Source of the DNA: JBJXGF01 sp046153015
Lineage (GTDB): Bacteria; Actinomycetota; Acidimicrobiia; Acidimicrobiales; CAIXPF01
DNA: 16,000 nucleotides
Assembly: GCA_046153015.1 (NCBI GenBank)
Contig: JBJXGF010000409.1
Location: 1-16,000 of the forward strand
Reading direction: 5' to 3'
How positions within the stretch are numbered: position 1 is the first letter of the stretch; every line of letters starts with the position of its first letter. This document shows positions 1 to 6,253 of this stretch, in pieces. The position numbers and the translations under genes were made by a program. The notes under the pieces are model-generated. The model ran no database searches. It saw nothing but the letters and a program-made list of their open reading frames with translations, and was not told the origin of the DNA.

Positions 1-44
1 TCGTCCTCGCTGTTGAGATCGGCCGGGATGTCGACGCGGATCAT
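1..44 (-). CDS. N-terminus of a small protein, cut by the window edge
   Basis: Only the first 14 codons are visible, reading MIRVDIPADLNSED before the sequence runs off the left end. The start is convincing: ATG at 44-42 is preceded by a perfect AGGAGG (50-55 on the plus strand) with a 5-base spacer, the best ribosome binding site in this part of the window. That site lies just inside the stop codon of the upstream gene on the same strand, so the two are probably co-transcribed and translationally coupled. The N-terminus is reminiscent of short actinobacterial proteins of unknown function that sit beside relatives of the upstream gene, but this is a memory-based impression. No function can be assigned. 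Confidence 0.6.
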   Translation of the reverse strand, partial: MIRVDIPADLNSED

Positions 45-49
45 CGGTT

Positions 50-55
50 CCTCCT
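50..55 (-). promoter_or_regulatory. Shine-Dalgarno site of the left-edge gene
   Basis: The minus strand reads AGGAGG, 5 bases before the ATG at 44. It sits immediately after the TGA (58-56) of the upstream gene, overlapping by geometry only, and fixes the start of the partial gene. Confidence 0.7.
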
Positions 56-466
56 TCAGCTCACAGCGTAGGGGTTGGGGAGCAGTTCGCCCAGGGTGCG
101 ATAGAGGTGCTCGCAGTCGTCGAGCGACTTCAGGACGATCGTGTAGTGCGGTCGCCGGAAGGTGGGCAGCAGCCGGAAGCCAGCGCTACGTAGGGCGCCG
201 GTCGTTGGCGTGTACACCCAGGGGTAGCCCTTGAGCCGGTTGCTGAGCAGCTCGGCGTAGCTCATGGGGCCGACGTCGTCGAGGGCCGCCAGGACGGAGA
301 TGCCGAACACATCGACGCCGTCGAGCGCGTACAGCCGGTTGAGCCGCCTGGCGTGGGTGCGCAGCAACGAAAGCGTGTCTGGGCCGCCTCGGAGTACGAG
401 CCTGTCCTCCTGGGGCGGCATCTCGGCCTCGCGGATGTGCGCGCTGAGGTCCTCGCGTTCCGGCAT
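56..466 (-). CDS. Small protein of unknown function, first gene of a two-gene unit
   Basis: This is a predicted soluble protein of about 136 residues with no signal peptide, membrane segment or recognised catalytic motif. Visible features are an Arg/Leu-rich helix (RTHARRLNRLYALDG), a conserved-looking block VFGISVLAALDDVGP, and a C-terminal half with LPTFRRPHYTIVLKS. Three starts are possible: TTG at 493, ATG at 466 (weak GGAAG only 3 bases upstream), and ATG at 421 (GAGG, 5 bases upstream), where the protein would begin MPPQEDRLVLRGG. Codon use is strongly GC-ending from 466 on, so 466 is chosen, but 421 is a serious alternative. Its stop abuts the ribosome binding site of the next gene, giving a compact two-gene unit. 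The pair's size and location beside a tRNA scar recall a toxin-antitoxin or other accessory module; that function is inference. Confidence 0.6.
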   Translation of the reverse strand: MPEREDLSAHIREAEMPPQEDRLVLRGGPDTLSLLRTHARRLNRLYALDGVDVFGISVLAALDDVGPMSYAELLSNRLKGYPWVYTPTTGALRSAGFRLLPTFRRPHYTIVLKSLDDCEHLYRTLGELLPNPYAVS

Positions 467-514
467 CGACTTCCGAAGATAACCCGCCGCCAATGCCGGT
501 CCCGGTCAGCGCCT

Positions 515-536
515 GGGAGCACTTTGGGAGCACTTT
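515..536. repeat. 11-bp perfect tandem direct repeat, two copies
   Basis: The unit GGGAGCACTTT occurs at 515-525 and again at 526-536 with no spacer. It lies in the gene-free stretch (467-795) between the left-edge genes and vapC, about 130 bases from the tRNA fragment. Short direct repeats like this can be arm-type binding sites for a phage-type integrase or its directionality factor; that role is an inference from location. Confidence 0.75.
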
Positions 537-545
537 CCCGGGCGA

Positions 546-578
546 ATCACCTGGAACGGTTGCGGATCTCCAGGTGAT
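546..578. repeat. 10-bp perfect inverted repeat with 13-base loop
   Basis: ATCACCTGGA (546-555) is the exact reverse complement of TCCAGGTGAT (569-578), with 13 bases between. It is gene-free and shows no following T-run on either strand, so it could be a terminator-like hairpin, an operator, or part of a recombination site. It lies 10 bases after the tandem repeat. Confidence 0.7.
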
Positions 579-662
579 GATGACCGCTGCCCAACCTCCT
601 GACCTGGGACAACGTGGCATGACGGCGAACCCCTGGGACGGCAGCGACCGGGCCCGGAGCAC

Positions 663-707
663 CTTACAAGGCAGATGTCGAGGGTTCGAGTCCCCCAGCG
701 CCCACCA
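663..707 (+). other. 3' fragment of tRNA-Val(TAC): probable attachment-site scar
   Basis: The segment begins with the anticodon loop CTTACAA (663-669; anticodon TAC), continues through the 3' anticodon strand GGCAG, the variable region and the T arm GGGTTCGAGTCCC, and ends with an acceptor strand AGCGCCC, A and CCA (705-707). The 5' half is missing: the bases before 663 do not pair with GGCAG, and no GGGCGCT acceptor strand or D arm is found upstream. The T stem carries one A-C mismatch (GAGGG against CCCCC), as expected for a copy under no selection. Integrases of the tyrosine-recombinase family cross over in the anticodon loop and leave exactly such a fragment at the distal end of the element. 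With the 3' end pointing right, the element would lie to the left and native chromosome to the right. A functional tRNA is ruled out. Confidence 0.75.
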
Positions 708-766
708 GAGAATCCCAGCTCCGAGGCTACGCCCGATGTCTGTGGGGCGATGGTCATCGCTTCCCG

Positions 767-781
767 GTGCACCAGGTGCAC
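767..781. repeat. 15-bp near-perfect palindrome
   Basis: GTGCACC (767-773) and GGTGCAC (775-781) are exact reverse complements around a single central A. It lies just downstream of the vapC stop codon on the minus strand. It could be a protein-binding site or a short hairpin; nothing distinguishes these. Confidence 0.5.
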
Positions 782-795
782 AGAGCGAGCCGGTA

Positions 796-1221
796 CTATT
801 CGGCACGACCCGCCACGGCTGGAACCGGACGGACGACGATGATCTCGCACGTCGGCCCGCTGGCGCGTGCGAGGCGGGCGTCGGCGGTGAGCAGCGGCCA
901 GCCGAGCGTTTCGGCTAGCGCCACATAGGCGGCGTCGTAGGCGGAGAGGTTGCGCCGCAACTCGTACACCCGGCCGAGCAGGTCCACCGATGGGTAGCGG
1001 TGTAGGCCGAACGCGGCGAGGTCGTCGACGGCGTCCCGGAACCGCTTGTCGTCGAGGTCGCCTGCGAGCCAGCGTTTGCGGAGCACGGCCACGACTTCGA
1101 GCTTCGCGAGGTCGGGGATGGCCAGATCGGCGTGGCTGGCGATCGCGGCCCGGCCGCGTGCGCCGTCTGCACCGTCGTCGCCGATGACGTTGGCGAGCAC
1201 CGATGCGTCGAGGACGAGCAT
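796..1221 (-). CDS. vapC: VapC-type PIN-domain ribonuclease toxin
   Basis: This is a 141-residue single PIN domain, the toxin of a type II toxin-antitoxin pair that would cleave specific RNAs when freed from its antitoxin. The metal-binding acidic residues are all in place: D5 in LVLDASVLA, E42 in LAKLEVVAVL, D96 in SAYDAAYVALAE and D114 in LLTADARLA. Length is normal for the family (about 130-140 residues). Its ATG overlaps the antitoxin's TGA by one base (TGATG at 1223-1219), so translation is coupled and the antitoxin comes first, the standard VapBC order. The target RNA cannot be predicted from the sequence. It lies beside the tRNA-Val scar, a common location for such modules, although by the orientation argument it would be on the chromosome side. 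Confidence 0.92.
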   Translation of the reverse strand: MLVLDASVLANVIGDDGADGARGRAAIASHADLAIPDLAKLEVVAVLRKRWLAGDLDDKRFRDAVDDLAAFGLHRYPSVDLLGRVYELRRNLSAYDAAYVALAETLGWPLLTADARLARASGPTCEIIVVRPVPAVAGRAE

Positions 1222-1445
1222 CAGGGCCGTTCGCTGTCGAGATCCTCCACGGCCTGCGCGAGCCCGACCCGGCCCCCGTGACGCTTGCCGATCCGTTCGA
1301 GCATTTCGGAGGTGGTGGGGACCTGGGCGAGGCGTCGAAGCTCGCCGAGCACGTACTGCTGCAACGACTGGCCCGCAGCCGCCGCCCGGCGGGCGAGGGC
1401 CTCGTGGACCTCGGGTGGGACGTCTCGTACCAAGAGGTTCGCCAT
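1221..1445 (-). CDS. vapB: VapB/FitA-type ribbon-helix-helix antitoxin
   Basis: This 74-residue protein starts MANLLVRDVPPEVHEALARR, the N-terminal ribbon-helix-helix seen in FitA/VapB antitoxins: a beta strand that pairs in the dimer and reads DNA, followed by two helices (QSLQQYVLGELRRLA). The C-terminal part (VPTTSEMLERIGKRHGG...) would wrap the toxin's active site. As a dimer it is expected to neutralise VapC and repress its own promoter. The ATG at 1445-1443 has no Shine-Dalgarno site; a promoter -10 element lies only a few bases upstream, so the transcript may be leaderless or nearly so. Confidence 0.9.
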   Translation of the reverse strand: MANLLVRDVPPEVHEALARRAAAAGQSLQQYVLGELRRLAQVPTTSEMLERIGKRHGGRVGLAQAVEDLDSERP

Positions 1446-1451
1446 GCTTGC

Positions 1452-1460
1452 ATTATGATA
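1452..1460 (-). promoter_or_regulatory. Putative -10 region and operator of vapBC
   Basis: The AT-rich island here reads TATCATAAT on the minus strand, containing TATCAT and the overlapping CATAAT, unusual in this very GC-rich sequence. It ends 6 bases before the vapB start codon, implying a leaderless or nearly leaderless message. The outer bases (TGC...GCA, 1450-1464) are weakly palindromic, which would suit binding of the VapB dimer. A clear -35 is not seen. Confidence 0.45.
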
Positions 1461-1623
1461 GCACAGGTGAGGCGTGTGACCTGCTCGGGCTGCGACTCTT
1501 TTCTTGGAGTTGGCGCCGGCGGCGATGCAGAGCGATGTTGTTGGCGAGCCAAGCTGACGGGGCCGCCCCCAGCGGGTTCATCGCCGGCGCCCCCGGCCCG
1601 ACCGCTCGCGGCACACTGGGCAG

Positions 1624-3693
1624 GTGACTCCGCCCGCTCCTGCTCCGGCCAGCCGTTCGGATGCGTCCGCGCACCTCGCCGCCGTTCTCGAACGTCTCGC
1701 TGGTCCGGGCGCCGCGCCCCGCCCGGATCAGATCGACGCGGTCGAGGCGCTGCTCGAGCCGGCGGCCCGCGTGTTGGTGGTGCAGGCCACCGGCTGGGGC
1801 AAGTCGGCCGTCTACTGGGCGGCGGCCCGGGCGCTGCGCACCTGCGGGAAGGGCCCGGCCCTCGTGGTGTCGCCGCTCCTGGCGCTGATGCGCGACCAGG
1901 TCGACGCGGCCAACCGGGCCGGGCTCGCCGCCGCCACCGTCAACTCCGCCAACATCGACGAGTGGGACGACGTGTTCGCCCGCCTCGCCGCCGACCGCAT
2001 CGACGTGCTGCTCGTCTCGCCCGAGCGGCTCGGCAATCCCCGCTTCGCGGCGCAGCTCGACGGCCTGCTCGCCGCCGGCGGCCTCGTGGTCATCGACGAG
2101 GCGCACTGCATCTCTGACTGGGGCTTCGACTTCCGGCCCGATTACCAGCGCCTCGCCCGCGCGTTGCTGGCGGCGCCGAACGCCGCCGTCCTCGCCACCA
2201 CCGCCACCGCGAACGAACGGGTCACCGACGACATCGCCCACCAGCTCGGCGACGGGGTTGTGGCCTTCCGGGGAACGCTCGCCCGCACCTCGCTGCGTCT
2301 CTCGGTCGTGCCGGGCCTCGCGCCGCTCGACCGCTACGCGTGGACCGCCGCCGCCCTCGGCGGACTCCCCGGTTCGGGCATCGTCTACGTGCTCACCGTC
2401 GCCGAGGCGGACCGTCTCGCGGGCTTCCTCGCCAGCGCCGGTCACGAGGTGGCCGCCTACACGGGCGCGCTCGACTCGGAGCGCCGCGTCGAGATCGAGG
2501 AACGCCTCAAGCGCAACGACCTGAAGGCGGTCGTGGCCACGTCCGCTCTCGGGATGGGTTACGACAAGCCCGACCTCGGCTTCGTGATCCACGTCGGCTC
2601 GCCGGCCACGCCCGTGGCCTACTACCAGCAGATCGGCCGAGCCGGTCGCGCCGTGTCCAAAGCCGACGCCGTGCTGCTGCCCTCCGAAGCCGACGAACGG
2701 ATCTGGGCCTGGTTCGCCGAGTCGTCGATCCCCGACGAACGAGACGCGGCCGCCGTGCTCGACGAGCTCGCGCACGGCCAGCGCACGCTCGTGGAGATCG
2801 AGGGGCTGACCGGAGTGCGCCGCGGCCGCCTTGAGGCGCTGCTCAAGATCCTGGCTGTCGAGGGCGCGGTCGCGAAGAACAGGTCGGCGTGGGCGGCGAC
2901 CGGCCTCGGGTACGTCCACGATCGGGCGAAGTGGGCCGCGCTGCGAGAGGTCCGCCGCCGCGAGGCCGAGGTCATGCGGGCGTACGCCCACGGCGAGGGC
3001 TGCCTGATGGCCTTCCTCCAGCACGCGCTCGACGACCCGGATCCGGCCCCGTGCGGCCGCTGTTCGGTCTGCACGGGCGAGCTGCCCGCGCCCGGCGCGG
3101 CCCCGCCCGTCGAGCTCGTCGCGGCCGCGTTGGCCCACCTCAGGGGCGGGGACCTCGTGGTGGAGGCGCGCAAGCAGTGGCCCGCAGGCGTGTCCCGCCG
3201 GGGTCGGATCGTCGGCGCGGCCGAGGGGCGCGCGGTGGCCTACGGCGACGATCCCGCGTGGTCGGCGGAGATCGCCCGCCTCCACGCCGACGGCGCCGTG
3301 CCCGAGGCGCTGCTCGACGGCGCGGTGGAGGTGCTGCGCCGCTGGTCCCGGACCTGGCCGGAGCGGCCGGTGGCGATCGTCCCCGCCCCCGCGCCCGACC
3401 CGACCTGGGCCCTCGATACCGCCCGCCGGCTCGCCGAGATCGGCCGACGGCCGCTGCTCGAGGTGTTCGACTGGTCGGGCGCCGCGCTCCCGGCCGACAC
3501 CGCGTCTGCTCCGTTGGTGCGCCGCCTCGAGGACGCGGTGCAGTTGAGCCGCCCCGAGCTGGTTCCGGACGAACCGGTGATCCTCGTGGCCGGCGAGATG
3601 CGCACCGGCTGGACGATCACGATCGCCGCCGCGCTGCTGCGCGAGGCCGGCTGCCCGGCCGTGCTGCCGCTGGTGCTGCACCGCCGTCCGTAA
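1624..3693 (+). CDS. rqlH: RqlH-type RecQ-like 3'-5' DNA helicase with PRTase-like tail
   Basis: The 689-residue protein is an ATP-driven superfamily 2 helicase expected to act in DNA repair. Motifs in order: Walker A ATGWGKS (55-61), SPLLALMRDQ (83-92), the DEAH box with the RecQ-specific loop IDEAHCISDWGFDFRPDY (157-174), ATTATA (191-196), TSALGMGYDKPD (306-317) and the arginine-finger motif QQIGRAGR (335-342). A helix-turn-helix-like stretch (about 385-425) precedes a four-cysteine zinc site (C460, C477, C480, C483). There is no HRDC domain. Instead residues 490-689 resemble a phosphoribosyltransferase, with VILVAGEMRTGWTI (652-665) in the place of the PRPP loop. This layout and length match the mycobacterial RqlH clade rather than classical RecQ. 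The GTG start at 1624 lacks a good Shine-Dalgarno site. It is transcribed divergently from vapBC. Confidence 0.9.
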   Translation: MTPPAPAPASRSDASAHLAAVLERLAGPGAAPRPDQIDAVEALLEPAARVLVVQATGWGKSAVYWAAARALRTCGKGPALVVSPLLALMRDQVDAANRAGLAAATVNSANIDEWDDVFARLAADRIDVLLVSPERLGNPRFAAQLDGLLAAGGLVVIDEAHCISDWGFDFRPDYQRLARALLAAPNAAVLATTATANERVTDDIAHQLGDGVVAFRGTLARTSLRLSVVPGLAPLDRYAWTAAALGGLPGSGIVYVLTVAEADRLAGFLASAGHEVAAYTGALDSERRVEIEERLKRNDLKAVVATSALGMGYDKPDLGFVIHVGSPATPVAYYQQIGRAGRAVSKADAVLLPSEADERIWAWFAESSIPDERDAAAVLDELAHGQRTLVEIEGLTGVRRGRLEALLKILAVEGAVAKNRSAWAATGLGYVHDRAKWAALREVRRREAEVMRAYAHGEGCLMAFLQHALDDPDPAPCGRCSVCTGELPAPGAAPPVELVAAALAHLRGGDLVVEARKQWPAGVSRRGRIVGAAEGRAVAYGDDPAWSAEIARLHADGAVPEALLDGAVEVLRRWSRTWPERPVAIVPAPAPDPTWALDTARRLAEIGRRPLLEVFDWSGAALPADTASAPLVRRLEDAVQLSRPELVPDEPVILVAGEMRTGWTITIAAALLREAGCPAVLPLVLHRRP

Positions 3694-3724
3694 CCGTGGC
3701 TGGGGCGCGAACCAGGTGCTGAAG

Positions 3725-3757
3725 GTTTGGGAGTAGTTCGACTCGTGTTCGCCCCCC
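3725..3757 (+). promoter_or_regulatory. PHO-box-like 11-bp direct repeats upstream of the GDPD gene
   Basis: Three consecutive 11-base units start with GTTT (3725), GTTC (3736) and GTTC (3747). Actinobacterial PhoP and RegX3, the phosphate-starvation response regulators, bind 11-base direct repeats beginning GTTC (idealised GTTCACC...). The second and third units match about 7 and 8 of 11 consensus positions; the first is weaker. The last unit covers the place of a -35 box relative to TAGGGT at 3775-3780, the arrangement expected of an activator site. Confidence 0.45.
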
Positions 3758-3774
3758 CGCTCTCAGCGCTCCCG

Positions 3775-3780
3775 TAGGGT
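3775..3780 (+). promoter_or_regulatory. Possible -10 element of the GDPD gene
   Basis: TAGGGT fits the loose TAnnnT pattern of actinobacterial -10 boxes and lies 17 bases after the last GTTC repeat unit. Transcription would begin near 3787, leaving a leader of about 34 bases before the ATG at 3821. Confidence 0.35.
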
Positions 3781-3811
3781 CCGTCTGCGTTGGTGGAGAG
3801 TCGTGGAGCTC

Positions 3812-3818
3812 GGAGGAG
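3812..3818 (+). promoter_or_regulatory. Shine-Dalgarno site choosing the GDPD start
   Basis: GGAGGAG lies directly ahead of ATG at 3821 and favours it over the in-frame GTG at 3803, which has only GGAG five bases upstream. Confidence 0.6.
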
Positions 3819-3820
3819 AG

Positions 3821-5935
3821 ATGCGTGGTGCAAGGCGCTTGTCTGCTGTTGTCTGCCTGGCGGGGGTGTGCGCCGTCGCCGCCGGCGCCCTGTTCACCGC
3901 GGCGGCCGCGGGCTCGACACCCCGCCGGACCGGCGAGACCGCGTTCACCCTCGAGGGCCATCGCGGCGCCCGCGGACTGCGCCCGGAGAACACGTTGGCC
4001 GCTTTCGGCGCCGCGCTGCAGGTGGGCGTCACCACCCTCGAGCTCGACACCGGGGTGACCAAGGACGGCGTGGTGGTGGTGAGCCACGAGCGTCGGCTGA
4101 GCTCGCTCGAGTGTCGCGACACCGGCCCGCTCTTTCCCGGCGACCCGCTCTACCCGTACGTCGGGCGGACCGACCGTCTCTCGGACGGCAAGCTCATCCG
4201 GGAGCTGACGCTGGCACAGATCAAGACGCTCGACTGCGGCGCGCGGCATCCGTTGCCCGCCGATCGCGCCGCCGACCCGTTCCTCCCCACGATCGAGGCA
4301 GTCCCAGGGGCGTCGATGCCCACGCTGGCGGAGGTGTTCGAGCTGGCCGAACGGTACGGCGCCGCCGTGCAGTTCGACATCGAGACCAAGATCGACCCGA
4401 CCGCGCCCGGCGACACCGTGGACCCCGAGACCTTCGCGGCAACGGTCGTCGAGGTGATCGAACGCTACGGGATGACCGAACGGTCGATGCTGCAGAGCTT
4501 CGATTGGCGGACCCTGCGCAGCGCCCAACGGCTGGCGCCCGGGCTGCGCCTCGTGGCCCTCGCGCAGGCGCCTACGATCTTCCCGGGCACGCCGTGGACG
4601 GCTGGTCTCGAGGTCCGGTCGCCGGCGCCGTTCGACGAGGAGGTCGCAACGCTGGCCCGGGAAGTTGGCGCCTGGGCGATCTCGGTCCGCTACCCCGACC
4701 TCACCGACTCCCTGATCGAGGCTGCCCGCCGCTACGGCATGGCGGTGGTGGCGTGGACCGTGAACGACCCGGCGGACATGGCGCGCCTGATCGAGCGGGG
4801 CGTCGACGGCCTGATCACGGACTACCCCGACCGCGCTCGTGTGGTGATGGCGGCGCACGGGCTGGCGCTGCCTCCGGCCCAACCTCCGCCGTTCGACATC
4901 CAGGCGCACCGCGGCGGCCGCGCCCACCGGCCCGAGAACACCCTCGCCGCGTTCGCGTGGGCCCTCGAGCATCGCGTCACGACGCTCGAGCTCGACGTCG
5001 GCGTCACAAAGGACGACGAGCTCGTCGTGGTGCATGACCGGCGGGTCAACGCCGAGCACTGTCGAGACACCCTGCCCGTCGAGCCCGGTGATCCGGCCTA
5101 CCCGTATGTGGGGCGCTTGGTGCGGGAGCTGACGCTTGCTCAGGTGCGCACCCTCGACTGCGGGTACGCCTCGCGCTACCCGGCCGGCCACCCGCTCGGC
5201 GGACAGAAGGAATATCCCGACCAGGTCGAGCTGCCGGGCAGCAGCTTGGCACGGATTCCGACTCTGCAGGAGGTGTTCGATCTCGTCGACGCGGCCGGCG
5301 ACGACACGGTGCGATTCAACATCGAGACCAAACTCAGCCCGGACGTCGACGACGCCGCCCCGTTCGACGAGTTCACGTCGTTGCTGGTCGGCGCCGTGCG
5401 GGCGAACGGGCTCGAACGGCGGGTGATGATCCAGTCCTTCGACTGGCGCACGATCCGCATGGCCAAAGAGCTCGCCCCGGACATCGAGACGGTGGCGCTG
5501 GTCTGGCAGTTCGGACTCGAGGATTGTGGGAGCGCTGCCGACGAGTGCTCGCTGCAGGCCCGGGTCGGCGACCCGACGCTGAAGAGCACGTGGACCGCCG
5601 GGCTCGACTGGTGGGAGCACCAGGACCTCGCCCGCCTGGTGATCGAAGCGGGCGCCGACGTGGTGTCGGCCAACTGGCAAGTGCACGACCCGGACCAGAT
5701 CGTGGCCGGCCCCGCCGACCGAGCTCACCCTGACGCGTTCTACCAGAAGCAAGACCCGAGCATCTTTCACGAACCGGGCGTTCACGGCTTGCACGCCGCC
5801 GGTCTGCGCGTCACGCCCTACACGGTGAACGACGCGCAGGTGATGCAGCGCCTGATCGATCTGGGCGTGGACGGGATAATCGCCGACGACATCGTCACGC
5901 TCCTCGCGGTGGCCAAGCGCAACGGGCTGCGCTGA
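3821..5935 (+). CDS. Exported tandem-domain glycerophosphodiester phosphodiesterase
   Basis: This 704-residue protein carries two full GDPD TIM-barrel domains, which hydrolyse glycerophosphodiesters to an alcohol and glycerol 3-phosphate. An N-terminal signal peptide is clear: RR at 5-6, a hydrophobic run to about residue 27, and a likely cleavage after AAAA (near 30). Domain 1 (about 42-350) has H47 in HRGARG, E74 and D76 in LELDTG and H89 in VSHERR. Domain 2 (about 358-704) repeats them as H363, E390, D392 and H405. Both keep the block PYVGR...RELTLAQ...TLDCG and the motif QSFDWRT, so the copies arose by duplication of a whole domain and both look active. Usual family members have one domain (250-350 residues). 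GTG at 3803 is an alternative start adding six residues. The PHO-box-like repeats upstream suggest induction by phosphate starvation. Confidence 0.93.
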   Translation: MRGARRLSAVVCLAGVCAVAAGALFTAAAAGSTPRRTGETAFTLEGHRGARGLRPENTLAAFGAALQVGVTTLELDTGVTKDGVVVVSHERRLSSLECRDTGPLFPGDPLYPYVGRTDRLSDGKLIRELTLAQIKTLDCGARHPLPADRAADPFLPTIEAVPGASMPTLAEVFELAERYGAAVQFDIETKIDPTAPGDTVDPETFAATVVEVIERYGMTERSMLQSFDWRTLRSAQRLAPGLRLVALAQAPTIFPGTPWTAGLEVRSPAPFDEEVATLAREVGAWAISVRYPDLTDSLIEAARRYGMAVVAWTVNDPADMARLIERGVDGLITDYPDRARVVMAAHGLALPPAQPPPFDIQAHRGGRAHRPENTLAAFAWALEHRVTTLELDVGVTKDDELVVVHDRRVNAEHCRDTLPVEPGDPAYPYVGRLVRELTLAQVRTLDCGYASRYPAGHPLGGQKEYPDQVELPGSSLARIPTLQEVFDLVDAAGDDTVRFNIETKLSPDVDDAAPFDEFTSLLVGAVRANGLERRVMIQSFDWRTIRMAKELAPDIETVALVWQFGLEDCGSAADECSLQARVGDPTLKSTWTAGLDWWEHQDLARLVIEAGADVVSANWQVHDPDQIVAGPADRAHPDAFYQKQDPSIFHEPGVHGLHAAGLRVTPYTVNDAQVMQRLIDLGVDGIIADDIVTLLAVAKRNGLR

Positions 5936-5942
5936 ACGCACC

Positions 5943-5974
5943 GACCGGCGCCCGCGCCAGCGCGGGGGCCGGTC
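5943..5974. terminator. Strong bidirectional hairpin between convergent genes
   Basis: GACCGGC (5943-5949) pairs with GCCGGTC (5968-5974), and the inner GCCCGCGC pairs with GCGCGGGG except for one mismatch, giving a stem of about 15 pairs with a loop of 2 to 4 bases. It begins 7 bases after the GDPD stop and touches the stop codon of the convergent small gene. There is no T-run, as is common for terminators in GC-rich actinobacteria. Confidence 0.7.
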
Positions 5975-6131
5975 AGGCGTCGGCCGGTTCGTCCAGCCCG
6001 GCCAGCAGGGCGTATGCGGTGGCCAGCTGCACGAGCGCCTCCTCGCGGGGCCCGACCGGCCCCGTATGGTCGCCGAGCAGCTCGGCGATCCGCTCGATGA
6101 GGCTGTGCCGAACGTCGGCTGTAGTCAGCAT
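5973..6131 (-). CDS. Very small protein of unknown function
   Basis: A 52-residue reading frame begins MLTTADVRHSLIERIAELLG and is predicted to be largely helical and soluble, with no motif I recognise. ATG at 6131 is preferred because codons upstream of it (the frame is open to 6302) read as low-complexity Pro/Arg/Ser sequence with no domain character. A GGAGG lies 14 bases upstream, too far to be a good site, so the message may be leaderless. It is convergent with the GDPD gene, sharing the hairpin terminator, and divergent from the phosphonate-type operon. It might be a small regulator or partner, but nothing visible shows this, and it could also be non-coding. Confidence 0.5.
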   Translation of the reverse strand: MLTTADVRHSLIERIAELLGDHTGPVGPREEALVQLATAYALLAGLDEPADA

Positions 6132-6253
6132 GTGGTCACGGTACGCCTCCCGGCCGTGCGGCGGCGCCGGGTTGGGCGAGTGTTCGCGAAAGTCTTGCCT
6201 GGAAGACGCCAGCGTCTCGCGCCCGGGCCGCGGCTGCGCCGCCGGCGACAAGA

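Noticed and set aside
618..707. A complete tRNA gene ending at the CCA
   Set aside because: No matching 5' acceptor strand, D arm or 5' anticodon strand is present, and the T stem has a mismatch.
506..1552. 348-residue minus-strand frame spanning the tRNA scar and vapBC
   Set aside because: It overlaps vapB and vapC in a different frame and is Arg/Ser/Pro-rich; the WGTRTLDICLVRC portion is just the reverse complement of the tRNA T arm and anticodon loop.
1453..3681. 742-residue minus-strand frame antisense to the helicase
   Set aside because: Long antisense frames are common in GC-rich coding DNA. Its translation is His/Gly/Arg-rich with no domain, while the plus strand has every helicase motif.
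3617..5941. 774-residue minus-strand frame antisense to the GDPD gene
   Set aside because: It mirrors the duplicated GDPD domains and shows no motif of its own.
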